Shown: piece after piece, positions 7,741 to 15,421 of the stretch | Position numbering within the stretch: the stretch's first letter is position 1 | Layout: the number at the start of each line of letters is the position of its first letter | NCBI GenBank assembly: GCA_026389415.1 | Contig: JAPLHX010000190.1 | Location: forward strand, 1 to 38,673 | DNA: 38,673 nt | Direction: 5' to 3' | From: Coprothermobacterota bacterium | GTDB lineage: Bacteria; Caldisericota; JANLFM01 | Translations under genes and position numbers: made by a program | Notes under the pieces: model-generated | Told to the model about the DNA's origin: nothing | Seen by the model: only the letters and a program-made list of their open reading frames with translations | Databases searched by the model: none

Positions 7741-8574
7741 TCACCAACTTCTGGGCATTGTTGCGTCACAAATCAATTTGTATAGTTCCGGCCGCCGATC
7801 CGTAAGGATAGGATAATCTGCCTGCCGAAGTGCCTGCGTCAAATCCAGGGCAATTTCAGCGGTAATATAGCCCTCCACCTCTTCATCAAGCTTGGCAATC
7901 ACTCGACCTTTGGGATCAACGATTCGACTGTGACCAAAATACTCTAGCTTCACGTCATGCCCAATGCGGTTGGCTCCGATCAGAAATAGGGTATTATCAA
8001 ACGCTCTGGCGGAGGTCATTAAATCCCAATCGTCTTCATAGGGTTTGTCGTAAGATGTTGGAACTGCGAGTATGTCCGCTCCTTGCAAGGCATAAACTCT
8101 AGCGGGTTCGGCAAAGGCACAATCCCAGCAAATCAGGATCCCAATTTTCCCTAGAGTCGTCGAGAAGATGGGGAAACCATTGCCTGGCTGGAACCACTTC
8201 TTTTCCTCGCCGTAAAGATGAACTTTTCGATATGTACCCAGCAATTGTCCACTGTCCGCTATCATAGCGGCCGCATTGTAGAGAATCTCGTTCTGGGGAT
8301 CTTTTTCTGGAAATCCAAAGATAATATGGACACGGTTTTCCCGGCAAATGCTAGACATCAGTTGAATCGTTTCTGAGTCATGCACTGTCTCGGCAAGATT
8401 TTGAAATTGTTCCGCACATTCCAGGCCGGTTGTACATAGTTCGGGCATCACAATCAGGCGAACGTCAGGATACAGCTCCAGTAATTCCGAACATAAACGG
8501 GCCATAAGTGCACGGTTATAATCTAATCCGTATAGACGCGGCTGAAATTGGAGTGCTGCTACACGAATGTTCAT
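7741..8574 (-). CDS. Nitrilase-superfamily carbon-nitrogen hydrolase (amidase)
   Basis: The 277-residue protein shows the Glu-Lys-Cys triad of the nitrilase superfamily: Glu45 in VMPELCTTG, Lys117 in YRKVHLYGEE, and Cys152 in ICWDCAFAEPAR. Length and the WDxxFPE-like motif fit aliphatic amidases, N-carbamoylases or omega-amidases rather than true nitrilases. It is the last gene of a minus-strand run HisD-like, Ldh2-like, hydrolase, amidase, and its start is 65 bases after the preceding stop with AAGGAGG upstream. Hydrolysis of an amide formed or released in the same pathway is plausible, but the substrate is not identifiable. Confidence 0.88.
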   Translation of the reverse strand: MNIRVAALQFQPRLYGLDYNRALMARLCSELLELYPDVRLIVMPELCTTGLECAEQFQNLAETVHDSETIQLMSSICRENRVHIIFGFPEKDPQNEILYNAAAMIADSGQLLGTYRKVHLYGEEKKWFQPGNGFPIFSTTLGKIGILICWDCAFAEPARVYALQGADILAVPTSYDKPYEDDWDLMTSARAFDNTLFLIGANRIGHDVKLEYFGHSRIVDPKGRVIAKLDEEVEGYITAEIALDLTQALRQADYPILTDRRPELYKLICDATMPRSW

Positions 8575-8639
8575 TATCTGCCTCCTTTTTTACCGCCCTT
8601 TGATTGAGAGAAGGTGCATTATTCTCAAATTCATAGGGC

Positions 8640-9434
8640 TTATAAGCGTAGAAAGAATGATAAGATATCAGCTAGGATCTCCGGCGCTTGATACATTAAT
8701 CCATGACCGCATTCCCCCACTTGCGCTAACCATGCACCTTGAATCTGCTGAACCATCAATAGCGAATTAATAGGAGGAGTCACTTGGTCTTCCGTTCCTG
8801 TCACCAGCAACGTGGGACAGCGGATAGCCGACAGTCGGTGAAAACATCCTCTCCATTGGTCATTAGCCTTGGCTTGTCGCTGGATGCTGGTTGGAGAAGG
8901 CCAATCATCAATCTGCGAAAAAGCCATCAAGTAGTTTGGATGTGCCTCAATCCATTTCGAAGGGAACATCATGCGGAAAAAACGTTCGCGTCTTTCCTTG
9001 ATGGTACCCCCGGTATCGTAAAGTGCATGAATTACATCCGGTGAAAATGTCGCTTCTTTCCCTCCGCAATCCGCAGCGTAAAGGATCAGTTTTCTAGTTC
9101 TCTCGGGCTGTGCCATGAACATCTCGACGGCAATATTACTACCCATTGACCACCCAAGCACATCCGTTCTTTCCACTTGGAGCGCATCCAGCAGATTTAG
9201 TGCATCTCGGGCAAATTGCTCCATGGAGAAATCTCCGGTCGGTCCGTTTGTACCACCCATGCCACGATTGTCGAAGAGGATGAGTTGACGGTGACGGGCT
9301 AAGCAACCCATCATGTGAGAATCCCAAAATGACATCGTGCCACCAAACCCGAGGATTAGGAGCAGAGGTTCTCCCTGACCCAGGATTTTGTAAGCGATTT
9401 CCAAATCTCCAGCTTTTATGCGCGCTTGGATCAC
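8640..9434 (-). CDS. Alpha/beta-hydrolase fold protein
   Basis: The 264-residue protein has a classical alpha/beta-hydrolase order: GFGGTMSFWD oxyanion region at 29-38, FDNRGMGGT at 54-62, nucleophile elbow GWSMGS with Ser96, the acid in TGTEDQVTPP, and His in GECGHGLM. The family includes haloperoxidase-like esterases, C-C hydrolases and 3-oxoadipate enol-lactonase, and the FDNRGMG segment resembles the last group. The start is GTG 9434, supported by GGAGG 8 bases upstream inside the end of the Ldh2-like gene, which stops 3 bases earlier. It therefore belongs to the same operon. Ester or lactone hydrolysis is likely, but the substrate is unknown. Confidence 0.85.
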   Translation of the reverse strand: MIQARIKAGDLEIAYKILGQGEPLLLILGFGGTMSFWDSHMMGCLARHRQLILFDNRGMGGTNGPTGDFSMEQFARDALNLLDALQVERTDVLGWSMGSNIAVEMFMAQPERTRKLILYAADCGGKEATFSPDVIHALYDTGGTIKERRERFFRMMFPSKWIEAHPNYLMAFSQIDDWPSPTSIQRQAKANDQWRGCFHRLSAIRCPTLLVTGTEDQVTPPINSLLMVQQIQGAWLAQVGECGHGLMYQAPEILADILSFFLRL

Positions 9435-9437
9435 CGT

Positions 9438-10565
9438 TTATACCTCCATTGTGGGAAACAGCCATGGAGCAGGTATTTCTAGTTCTTGGGCAAGCTTTTT
9501 CAATTCTGCGTGTACCTTGGCATGCAAAGGGATGCCGTTACGACTGCGCTGCAACCGGATTTCAGATTCCTTCTCTCCGGCCGTAAAAATCCGATCGCGA
9601 CCCGTGGCTTTGGGAGATCGACGCAATCGGTCAAGCAGATCGTCTAGATCCTGCGCAAATGCTACCGGATCCCGAAAACCATCAATGCGCAACGCGCCAA
9701 AAAAATGGCCAATTCCAGCTGGGAGGGGTTTGCCTTCAGCATCTCTGGGATAAACTAAATCAGAATAAGCAGCTCCAGCAAGCAGCGCACTTATGATTTC
9801 TACAGCTACTGCCAGTCCATATCCTTTATGACCGCTGGTCTCCTCTCCCTCTCCACCTAAAGGCAGCAGGCCTCCTCCGCAATATTGCTCACGATAGATA
9901 TTATGTAGAACCATACTCGGATTCACGGTAACTTGACCGAATTCATCTGTGGCCCAACCGCGAGGCATTTCTTTCCCCTGGCGATCGAAGACTTCCACCT
10001 TTCCAATGGGGACGGTACTCGTGGCCATGTCAAGGATAAAATTGCCTCGTTTCCCCCCGGGCACGGCCAGACTCAGTGGGTTGGTTCCCAACATGATTTT
10101 GCTACCAAAAGTAGGCACAACTAGCGTCAAGCTATTGGTGGCACTGAAGCCAATCATACCCTCATGGATCGCCAATGCAGAATAATATCCTGCGATGCCA
10201 TAATGATTGGAGTTCCGCACGGCAACCATTCCAACAAAATATTTTTTTGCCTTGGTAATGGCTAGTTTCATGGCCTTCACGGAAACTGGGGGGCCTAAAC
10301 CTCCTCCTCCATCAAGCGTAGCAGTCGTCGGAGTCTCCCAAATCTTTTGGATTTTTGGCTTTGCCACTACCCTACCGCTGGCCAGGTTATGGACGTAATA
10401 GCTCAAGCGGGCCACACCATGCGAATCGATTCCTTGAAGATCGGCTTCAACCAAAACATCGGCTGTCGTGGTCGCATCCCCCATGGAAACGCCGAGCGAA
10501 CACAATATCGCAATGCAGAAATCTCGCAACTTGTCCGGACTAACATGAAGCGGATGGTTGATCAT
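9438..10565 (-). CDS. Ldh2/malate-dehydrogenase family NAD(P)-dependent 2-hydroxyacid dehydrogenase
   Basis: The 375-residue protein belongs to the Ldh2 (type-2 malate/L-lactate dehydrogenase) family, which oxidises 2-hydroxyacids or reduces 2-oxoacids and is unrelated to classical LDH. Diagnostic motifs are GIDSHGVAR (residues 45-53, with His49 and Arg53), RNSNHYGIAGYY (118-128), and the TNPLSLAVPG and GHKGYGLA segments. ATG 10565 lies 7 bases after the HisD-like stop, so an upstream extension to 10610 is rejected. The family includes malate, ureidoglycolate, 2,3-diketogulonate and (R)-sulfolactate (ComC) dehydrogenases. Its coupling to a HisD-family dehydrogenase resembles sulfopropanediol-type pathways, where HpsN makes a 2-hydroxyacid. 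That is an analogy, not proof. Confidence 0.9.
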   Translation of the reverse strand: MINHPLHVSPDKLRDFCIAILCSLGVSMGDATTTADVLVEADLQGIDSHGVARLSYYVHNLASGRVVAKPKIQKIWETPTTATLDGGGGLGPPVSVKAMKLAITKAKKYFVGMVAVRNSNHYGIAGYYSALAIHEGMIGFSATNSLTLVVPTFGSKIMLGTNPLSLAVPGGKRGNFILDMATSTVPIGKVEVFDRQGKEMPRGWATDEFGQVTVNPSMVLHNIYREQYCGGGLLPLGGEGEETSGHKGYGLAVAVEIISALLAGAAYSDLVYPRDAEGKPLPAGIGHFFGALRIDGFRDPVAFAQDLDDLLDRLRRSPKATGRDRIFTAGEKESEIRLQRSRNGIPLHAKVHAELKKLAQELEIPAPWLFPTMEV

Positions 10566-10572
10566 GTCCGTT

Positions 10573-11835
10573 TCACTGTTTTCGCAAAGCGGCTGAAAAG
10601 GCATGTCCAACCAAGCCTTCTAACTGAGCAAACCGTTCGGTCACAGGAGCTAAGATGGCCGCTCCTGCTGTCGTCATCCATTGATAGGTTACGATTTTGA
10701 TAAATGCTCCCACCCACAATCCTCCTTGCATGCGCGCGGTACGCATCGTCGGCAAAATATGATTGGAGCCTGAAGTATAGTCGCCAAACGCACGCGGTGC
10801 TTCGGCCCCGAGGAATAAGGAGCCATAATTGGTGAATTCGCGCCATGTGGAACGCCAATCCTTTGTATGCAGCTCCAAATGCTCTGGAGCGATTTCGTTG
10901 GCCAATTCTGTGGCCTCGGCGAGATTGGAAACTAGGTAGACCCATCCATTGTCTCGCCACGATCGCTGGGCAATCTCCGCCGTACTTAAATTTGGCAATT
11001 GGTGTGCCATTTCCTCTTCCACGCGTTGGATTAAGGTCGGAGACGTAGAGATCAAAATTGCTTTGGCCCGAGGATCATGTTCAGCGACTGCCCACAGATC
11101 GGCGGCGACCCAAACTGGATCGGCACTCTCATCGGCAACAATTAGCATCTCACTTGGGCCGGCAAGCATGTCAATTCCTACCTTCCCATACAGCTGACGC
11201 TTGGCTTCCGTCACATACACATTGCCTGGTCCCACAATCATATCCACAGGGGGGATGCTCTTGGTCCCATAGGCCATTGCGCCGATAGCCTGCACTCCGC
11301 CCACGCAGTAGATCTCATCGACTTCTGCAACCTGCATGGCCACCATCGAGTAGGGATTGACTTTGCCAGTGTACGGATCGGGTGGCGTACAGGCAATCAC
11401 CCGCTTAACCCCTGCGATTTTCGCTGGAATGGCACCCATCAATGCAGTCGAAGGGAGGGGATAACGCCCTCCTGGAATGTATAAACCTACTGCTGCCACT
11501 GGAATCAGCCGATGACCTACAGTCACTCCCGGTAAAATCTCCCCCTCTACTTCCACTAAGGCAGTTTTTTGTTTTTCAGCAAAAGCACGGATATTTCCAG
11601 CGGCGAATTCCAAATCCTGCTTCACTTGATCATCCACTTCTTTCCAGGCAGATTCTTTCTCTTCCACACTCACCATCGGTTGCGTTCTTTCGACTCGATC
11701 AAATTGCAACGTGTAGTCGTGAAGTGCTGGATCCCCTCGTTTTTGAACTTCCTGCAAGATCTTGCTGACAACATCTGATAGATCTGCCTGGATCTCGGGC
11801 AGGTTCTGGCCACTTTTAATGACCGTTCGGCTCAT
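10573..11835 (-). CDS. HisD-family dehydrogenase (histidinol dehydrogenase paralogue, HpsN-like)
   Basis: The 420-residue protein has the whole histidinol-dehydrogenase fold: IPGGRYPLPST (120-130), VGPGNVYVTEAKRQLYG (201-217), AGPSEML (225-231), APEHLE with the catalytic Glu318-His319 pair, GDYTSGSNHILPT with Asp352, and the C-terminal His411. It probably oxidises a primary alcohol in two NAD-dependent steps to a carboxylate. The zinc site is atypical: the usual Gln in SQAEH is Val250 (WAVAEH), while His253, Asp352 and His411 remain. The neighbours are an Ldh2-like dehydrogenase and hydrolases, not his genes. The segment after LPT (GGLWVGAFIKIVTYQ) differs from true HisD. HpsN, which turns sulfopropanediol into sulfolactate, is the best-known non-histidine member, so this may be a polyol-to-hydroxyacid enzyme. 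ATG 11835 has AAGGAG upstream. Confidence 0.85.
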   Translation of the reverse strand: MSRTVIKSGQNLPEIQADLSDVVSKILQEVQKRGDPALHDYTLQFDRVERTQPMVSVEEKESAWKEVDDQVKQDLEFAAGNIRAFAEKQKTALVEVEGEILPGVTVGHRLIPVAAVGLYIPGGRYPLPSTALMGAIPAKIAGVKRVIACTPPDPYTGKVNPYSMVAMQVAEVDEIYCVGGVQAIGAMAYGTKSIPPVDMIVGPGNVYVTEAKRQLYGKVGIDMLAGPSEMLIVADESADPVWVAADLWAVAEHDPRAKAILISTSPTLIQRVEEEMAHQLPNLSTAEIAQRSWRDNGWVYLVSNLAEATELANEIAPEHLELHTKDWRSTWREFTNYGSLFLGAEAPRAFGDYTSGSNHILPTMRTARMQGGLWVGAFIKIVTYQWMTTAGAAILAPVTERFAQLEGLVGHAFSAALRKQ

Positions 11836-11944
11836 GGATACTCCTTTCTAGAGACTCTCTGCTTCATCGTGGAGATTTGCTCAATAAGTTAATATTATCA
11901 ATATAAAAACAATCCTTCTGCATTAAACAACGTAAGGAGCAAAT
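11836..11944. promoter_or_regulatory. Divergent AT-rich control region between HisD-like and Fe-ADH operons
   Basis: The 109-base gap separates two divergently oriented operons and contains a strongly AT-rich core near 11880-11910. On the minus strand the core holds TGATAATAT, which resembles an extended -10 element (TGnTAATAT). On the plus strand TTGCTC followed 18 bases later by ATATAA is a weak candidate. I cannot place either promoter firmly. An operator in the shared core could co-regulate both operons. Confidence 0.35.
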
Positions 11945-13117
11945 ATGAACTTCCAGGAAATGTTCGAGCATCATATCTTTTATATTCCAACGAAAATTCT
12001 GTTTGGTCTGGGAACAGCCAGCCGCGCGGGAGAGGTAGCAGCGAGTTATGGTGCACGAAAGGCACTACTGTTCACCGATCAAGGCTTAGTACGCGCTGGC
12101 GTTGTTGACGTTGTACTGAACAGTCTGCGACAAGCCGGTCTATCCGTGGCAGTATGGGATCGAGTGCTTGGCAATCCCACAGTCGAACTCTTTCTAGAAG
12201 CAGAGGATTTCTTAAGAGGAGCAGAAGCCGATCTTTTAATCGCAATCGGTGGAGGGAGCTCCATTGATATCGCCAAAATTGCAGGGATCCTCGATAGCAA
12301 CCCCCAACCATTGCTGACGTTGGAAGGATATGGAAAAGCTCAGAATCGCCGGCGACTGCCATTGATCGCCATCGAAACGGCAGCTGGTTCTGGAGCCGAA
12401 GTATCTGAATTTGCCATGATCCGTGATGTCCAACGTGGCCTCAAAGTTGGTGTGAATGGGCCCAACATGTTTCCAGATGTGGCTATTTGCGACCCATTGC
12501 TCACCCGATCCTTGCCACCGCGAGATACAGCAGAGATCGGCCTCGATGCCTTGAGCAATGCCATTGAATCCTACGTCACTCGCCGGGCATGGCCAGTCTC
12601 CGAAGCACTCTCACTGGAAGGAATGCGGTTGATTTTTGCCAATCTGCGGACGGCAGTCGTGTGCGGTGATAATCTGCCTGCCCGGGTGGGTATGATGGCG
12701 GGGAGTCTGTTGGCGGGGATGGCCATGGGTGTAGGTTTAGGGATTCCTCATGCATTGGCAGAATCCATTGGCGGTTTGTACGGTCAAAGTCATGGTTTGA
12801 CTGTAGCTCTCTCCCTTCCGGTTGGCCTCAAATTCTGCCTTCCAGCTTGCTTGGAAAAAATGGCACAAGTGGCGCAGGTTGCTGGAGAGAACACTGAAGG
12901 CCTTTCTGTCCAGGCGGCAGCAGAGAAAGCAATCCAAGCGATACAATTTTTAATAGCGGATCTGGCCATTCCCACCGCGCAAGAAGCTGGTTGCCAAGAG
13001 CTGGACATCCCGGTGATCTTAGAACGGGTTTTGCAACATGACTGTATCCATGAAAGCCCGCGCATTCCAACAGAATCGGATATCCGTCAGATGCTGGAGG
13101 AACTGTTTCAGTCCTAA
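11945..13117 (+). CDS. Iron-type (group III) alcohol dehydrogenase with altered metal site
   Basis: This 390-residue protein is a member of the Fe-containing alcohol dehydrogenase family. It has the NAD-binding GGGSSID motif at 102-108, the ETAAGSGAEV segment at 144-153 and the C-terminal helical metal domain. The metal ligands are expected in DAxxHAxE and HxxxHx9H. Asp201, His269 and His283 are present, but the histidine of DALxHA is Asn205 (GLDALSNAIESY) and the second His of HALAH is Glu273. The enzyme may thus use another metal or none, as maleylacetate reductases do. AAGGAG lies 6 bases before the ATG. It is followed after 22 bases by an SDR gene. It likely interconverts an alcohol and an aldehyde or ketone in the neighbouring pathway. 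Confidence 0.88.
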   Translation: MNFQEMFEHHIFYIPTKILFGLGTASRAGEVAASYGARKALLFTDQGLVRAGVVDVVLNSLRQAGLSVAVWDRVLGNPTVELFLEAEDFLRGAEADLLIAIGGGSSIDIAKIAGILDSNPQPLLTLEGYGKAQNRRRLPLIAIETAAGSGAEVSEFAMIRDVQRGLKVGVNGPNMFPDVAICDPLLTRSLPPRDTAEIGLDALSNAIESYVTRRAWPVSEALSLEGMRLIFANLRTAVVCGDNLPARVGMMAGSLLAGMAMGVGLGIPHALAESIGGLYGQSHGLTVALSLPVGLKFCLPACLEKMAQVAQVAGENTEGLSVQAAAEKAIQAIQFLIADLAIPTAQEAGCQELDIPVILERVLQHDCIHESPRIPTESDIRQMLEELFQS

Positions 13118-13139
13118 ATAAACCCAAGGAGGTATTTGT

Positions 13140-13922
13140 ATGCGCTTGCTAAACAAAGTTGCATTGATCACGGGGGCGGCACGTGGCATCGGCAAAGGTA
13201 TTGCTCTAGCGTATGCCCGGGAAGGGGCTGAGCTCTTTCTCACAGATATCTTGCCCGACACTTTGCGCCAAGCTGCCACAGAGATTCAACAGTATGCGCA
13301 AGAAAAAGTACGAACGGCAAAGATGGATGTGTCGAATAAAGTGGAAGTGAATGAAGTTGTTCAGCGCGCCATTGACGAATTCGGCCGCATCGACATTTTG
13401 GTTAACAATGCTGGTATCATTCGCATCAACTTGCTTGTGGAAAAACCAGAAGAAGAATGGGATTTGGTGCTCAATACGAATTTGAAGGGTCCTTTTTTGG
13501 TTTCCCAAGCAGTCGTACGGGAAATGCTACGGTTGGGTATCCGAGGCAAAATTGTCACCATCGCCTCCCTTAATTCGAAAGAAGGAGAGGCTTACACTTC
13601 AGACTATACTGCCTCCAAGCATGGCTTGTGGGGTTTGATGAAGAGCCTTGCGTATGAACTCGCCCCCTATCGTATAAACGTAAACTGCATTTGCCCCGGG
13701 TATGTAGACACTGACCTTCAACGAGGTTGCGAGATGCTGGAGGCAGATGCAAAGAATAAGCCCTGGCAGGAGATTCGAGACTATTATCTGGCCAAAATTC
13801 CGTTTGGTTACATGGCCACACCAGAGGAAATTGGAAAGGTCGCCGTTTTTTTGGCCTCATCCGAAGCGGATTACATGACAGGTCAAGCGGTGAATGTTTG
13901 TGGCGGCGCCATTATGCACTAG
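13140..13922 (+). CDS. Short-chain dehydrogenase/reductase (SDR)
   Basis: The 260-residue classical SDR has the NAD(P) motif TGAARGIG at 11-18, NNAGI, the active-site YTASK motif, and a C-terminal NVCGG. An aspartate follows beta-2 (FLTDI), which favours NAD. It is a paralogue of the SDR at 21287-22090: both share LAYELAPYxINVNxICPG and end in a CGGxxM-like tail. A ribosome binding site (AAGGAGG) precedes the ATG, and the gene follows Fe-ADH closely, so the two are probably co-transcribed. Its last 11 bases overlap the 3' end of the convergent AcoX-like gene. Polyol or butanediol-type diol oxidation is plausible, but the substrate is unknown. Confidence 0.9.
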   Translation: MRLLNKVALITGAARGIGKGIALAYAREGAELFLTDILPDTLRQAATEIQQYAQEKVRTAKMDVSNKVEVNEVVQRAIDEFGRIDILVNNAGIIRINLLVEKPEEEWDLVLNTNLKGPFLVSQAVVREMLRLGIRGKIVTIASLNSKEGEAYTSDYTASKHGLWGLMKSLAYELAPYRINVNCICPGYVDTDLQRGCEMLEADAKNKPWQEIRDYYLAKIPFGYMATPEEIGKVAVFLASSEADYMTGQAVNVCGGAIMH

Positions 13923-14910
13923 AGCGAATCGTGTCCAGAACAAGGGAGGGATCAACTACCCACGGACCCTCCTGATCCAGAACAAGAGTCCACTGTTGCT
14001 GCTGAGGTATCTCGATTTCTCTTTCCCCGTCCAATGCAATCGTTCCTTGTGAGAGGACTAAGGGAATGGATTTTTCCAGCGGCAGCAATTGCCAGCTTTG
14101 TACCTCGGCTTTTTCAATCAGGCCAGGCGCAATCGGTGCCTCCACATGCGTTCCATGGGGACCAAATAGAATGTCTAAGCCGAAAGGATCGGTCGCGCGA
14201 ACCGGATGCAAACGTGCACCAATGGAGGAAAGACCAAGACTGCATGATTCCGCGCGCGTTAGGAAGAGACGCTGAAGAGGTTTCAAGCACCAAATGGCTC
14301 GACTGGCGATGAACGATTGGGAGATGATGGCCACATCTACAAGGGCAATGTCCTTTTCTATACCATCCCTGGCAAGAACAATCCGTTTGGAGCGATGGGT
14401 CCAACGCGACTGCAGGCTGGGATTTTGAGAAAACCTGCCGCCTGCCAATCCGGCAATGGTCCCCTCGATCATGTAAGGAAATACATTATTCGTGCCGGTA
14501 GAAACAGGTAGGAGCGGCACCGAACCACAGCCCTTGGCCACTTGGCGGTTGGTACCGTCACCACCCAGCGTAATAATGCACCGAACACCAAGCTGCTTCA
14601 AGGCAAGCGCCGCTCGAAAGGAATCTTGTCCTTCAAATGACACATGCATGGAAAGAGGATGCACTTGGATCCGCAGGTAGTGTCTTTGTTGGATACTTGC
14701 CAGGGCCCTCGGTACAATCTGCTCGCGTTCCGGCAAAAACCAAACTGCTTCTATGCCTTCGGCTTCCAATCCGAGCAGGATGCGACGTACGATTCCGATC
14801 TTTTCGGTAGTACCAAACACTGTACCATAGGCCACCAGCCGCCGGATGTCCTTACCAGCAGCCGGATTAACGATGAAACCAACCTGGCCTACAGATTCAT
14901 TTCTACCTAT
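13912..14910 (-). CDS. acoX: AcoX-like protein (ATP-NAD kinase fold) with apparent AUA start
   Basis: The protein has the NAD-kinase-type nucleotide motif GGDGTNR (116-122 counted from 14910), then STGTNNVFP. Together with adjacent E1/E2 genes this identifies AcoX, the conserved protein of unknown function in acetoin-dehydrogenase operons. The first ATG/GTG/TTG available is GTG 14835, but the frame upstream encodes VGFIVNPAAGKDIRRL, the expected conserved N-terminus. Reading back to the in-frame TGA there is no ATG, GTG or TTG. The best candidate is ATA 14910-14908, with AGGAG 7 bases upstream and a 4-base overlap with the VOC stop (ATAG). That gives 332 residues, a normal AcoX length. The alternatives are a mutated ATG or a sequence error. 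It is the last gene of the nine-gene operon. Confidence 0.8.
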   Translation of the reverse strand: MGRNESVGQVGFIVNPAAGKDIRRLVAYGTVFGTTEKIGIVRRILLGLEAEGIEAVWFLPEREQIVPRALASIQQRHYLRIQVHPLSMHVSFEGQDSFRAALALKQLGVRCIITLGGDGTNRQVAKGCGSVPLLPVSTGTNNVFPYMIEGTIAGLAGGRFSQNPSLQSRWTHRSKRIVLARDGIEKDIALVDVAIISQSFIASRAIWCLKPLQRLFLTRAESCSLGLSSIGARLHPVRATDPFGLDILFGPHGTHVEAPIAPGLIEKAEVQSWQLLPLEKSIPLVLSQGTIALDGEREIEIPQQQQWTLVLDQEGPWVVDPSLVLDTIRSSA

Positions 14911-15407
14911 GAATCAGCTCCTTCTGGATAGACCCGGTCAGGCTTTGGCTCAATATAACCCGGTTGTCGCTTGTAAATCTCAGCAATTAAACCTAAATCC
15001 TCTTGTGTCGAGAGATAGGTGAAGGTCTCATCGACCCAAGTTCCGCTTTGAAGTACCTGCAGCCCTTGGTTTTTAGCTAATTCCATTGTGCGGTCATAAT
15101 CCTTCACGGCAAAAGCTAGGTGATGCAGGCCTTCGCCATGCTCACGTAAGAATTCGGCATGGATGCTCCCGTCGTCCAAGGGCTGGATCAGTTCCAATTC
15201 AACTCCCCCCAGATCGGTAAGCGCAATGCGCATACGGTACGGTTGAAGTTGGTTATGCACGATCATTTTCTGAAGCTGATCCGGCCCCAGCTCATAAATA
15301 GCCCACGGTCCGATGCCATACTTATTGGTATACTGCTGCATTGAGGCTTCCAGGTTTGAAACCACCACTCCAACTTGCAGGATGCGCTGAAATAAAGGTT
15401 TGTCCAT
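14907..15407 (-). CDS. VOC-superfamily protein (glyoxalase / methylmalonyl-CoA epimerase-like)
   Basis: The 166-residue protein shows two vicinal-oxygen-chelate modules: the first begins ILQVGVVVSNLEAS at 9-22, the second GLHHLAFAVKDYDRTM. VELELIQP and GLIAEIYKR supply the module-ending glutamates. Candidate metal ligands are the histidine in LHHLAF and glutamates in ELIQ and AEIY; the usual first histidine is Gln11 or absent (LQVGVVV), so the metal site may be partial. VOC proteins act as epimerases, lyases or dioxygenases. In this operon an epimerase or ketol isomerase role next to the E1/E2 complex is a guess. ATG 15407 follows the E1-beta stop by 14 bases, with GGGAGGTG upstream. Confidence 0.8.
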   Translation of the reverse strand: MDKPLFQRILQVGVVVSNLEASMQQYTNKYGIGPWAIYELGPDQLQKMIVHNQLQPYRMRIALTDLGGVELELIQPLDDGSIHAEFLREHGEGLHHLAFAVKDYDRTMELAKNQGLQVLQSGTWVDETFTYLSTQEDLGLIAEIYKRQPGYIEPKPDRVYPEGADS

Positions 15408-15421
15408 AGCACCTCCCAGAT

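Noticed and set aside
10573..11835. True histidinol dehydrogenase of histidine synthesis
   Set aside because: The neighbours are catabolic, no his operon is near, one zinc ligand is changed and the C-terminal segment differs from HisD.
13912..14835. AcoX starting at GTG 14835
   Set aside because: This would remove the conserved N-terminal VGFIVNPAAGKDIRRL, which is in frame upstream, and there is no good ribosome binding site before 14835.
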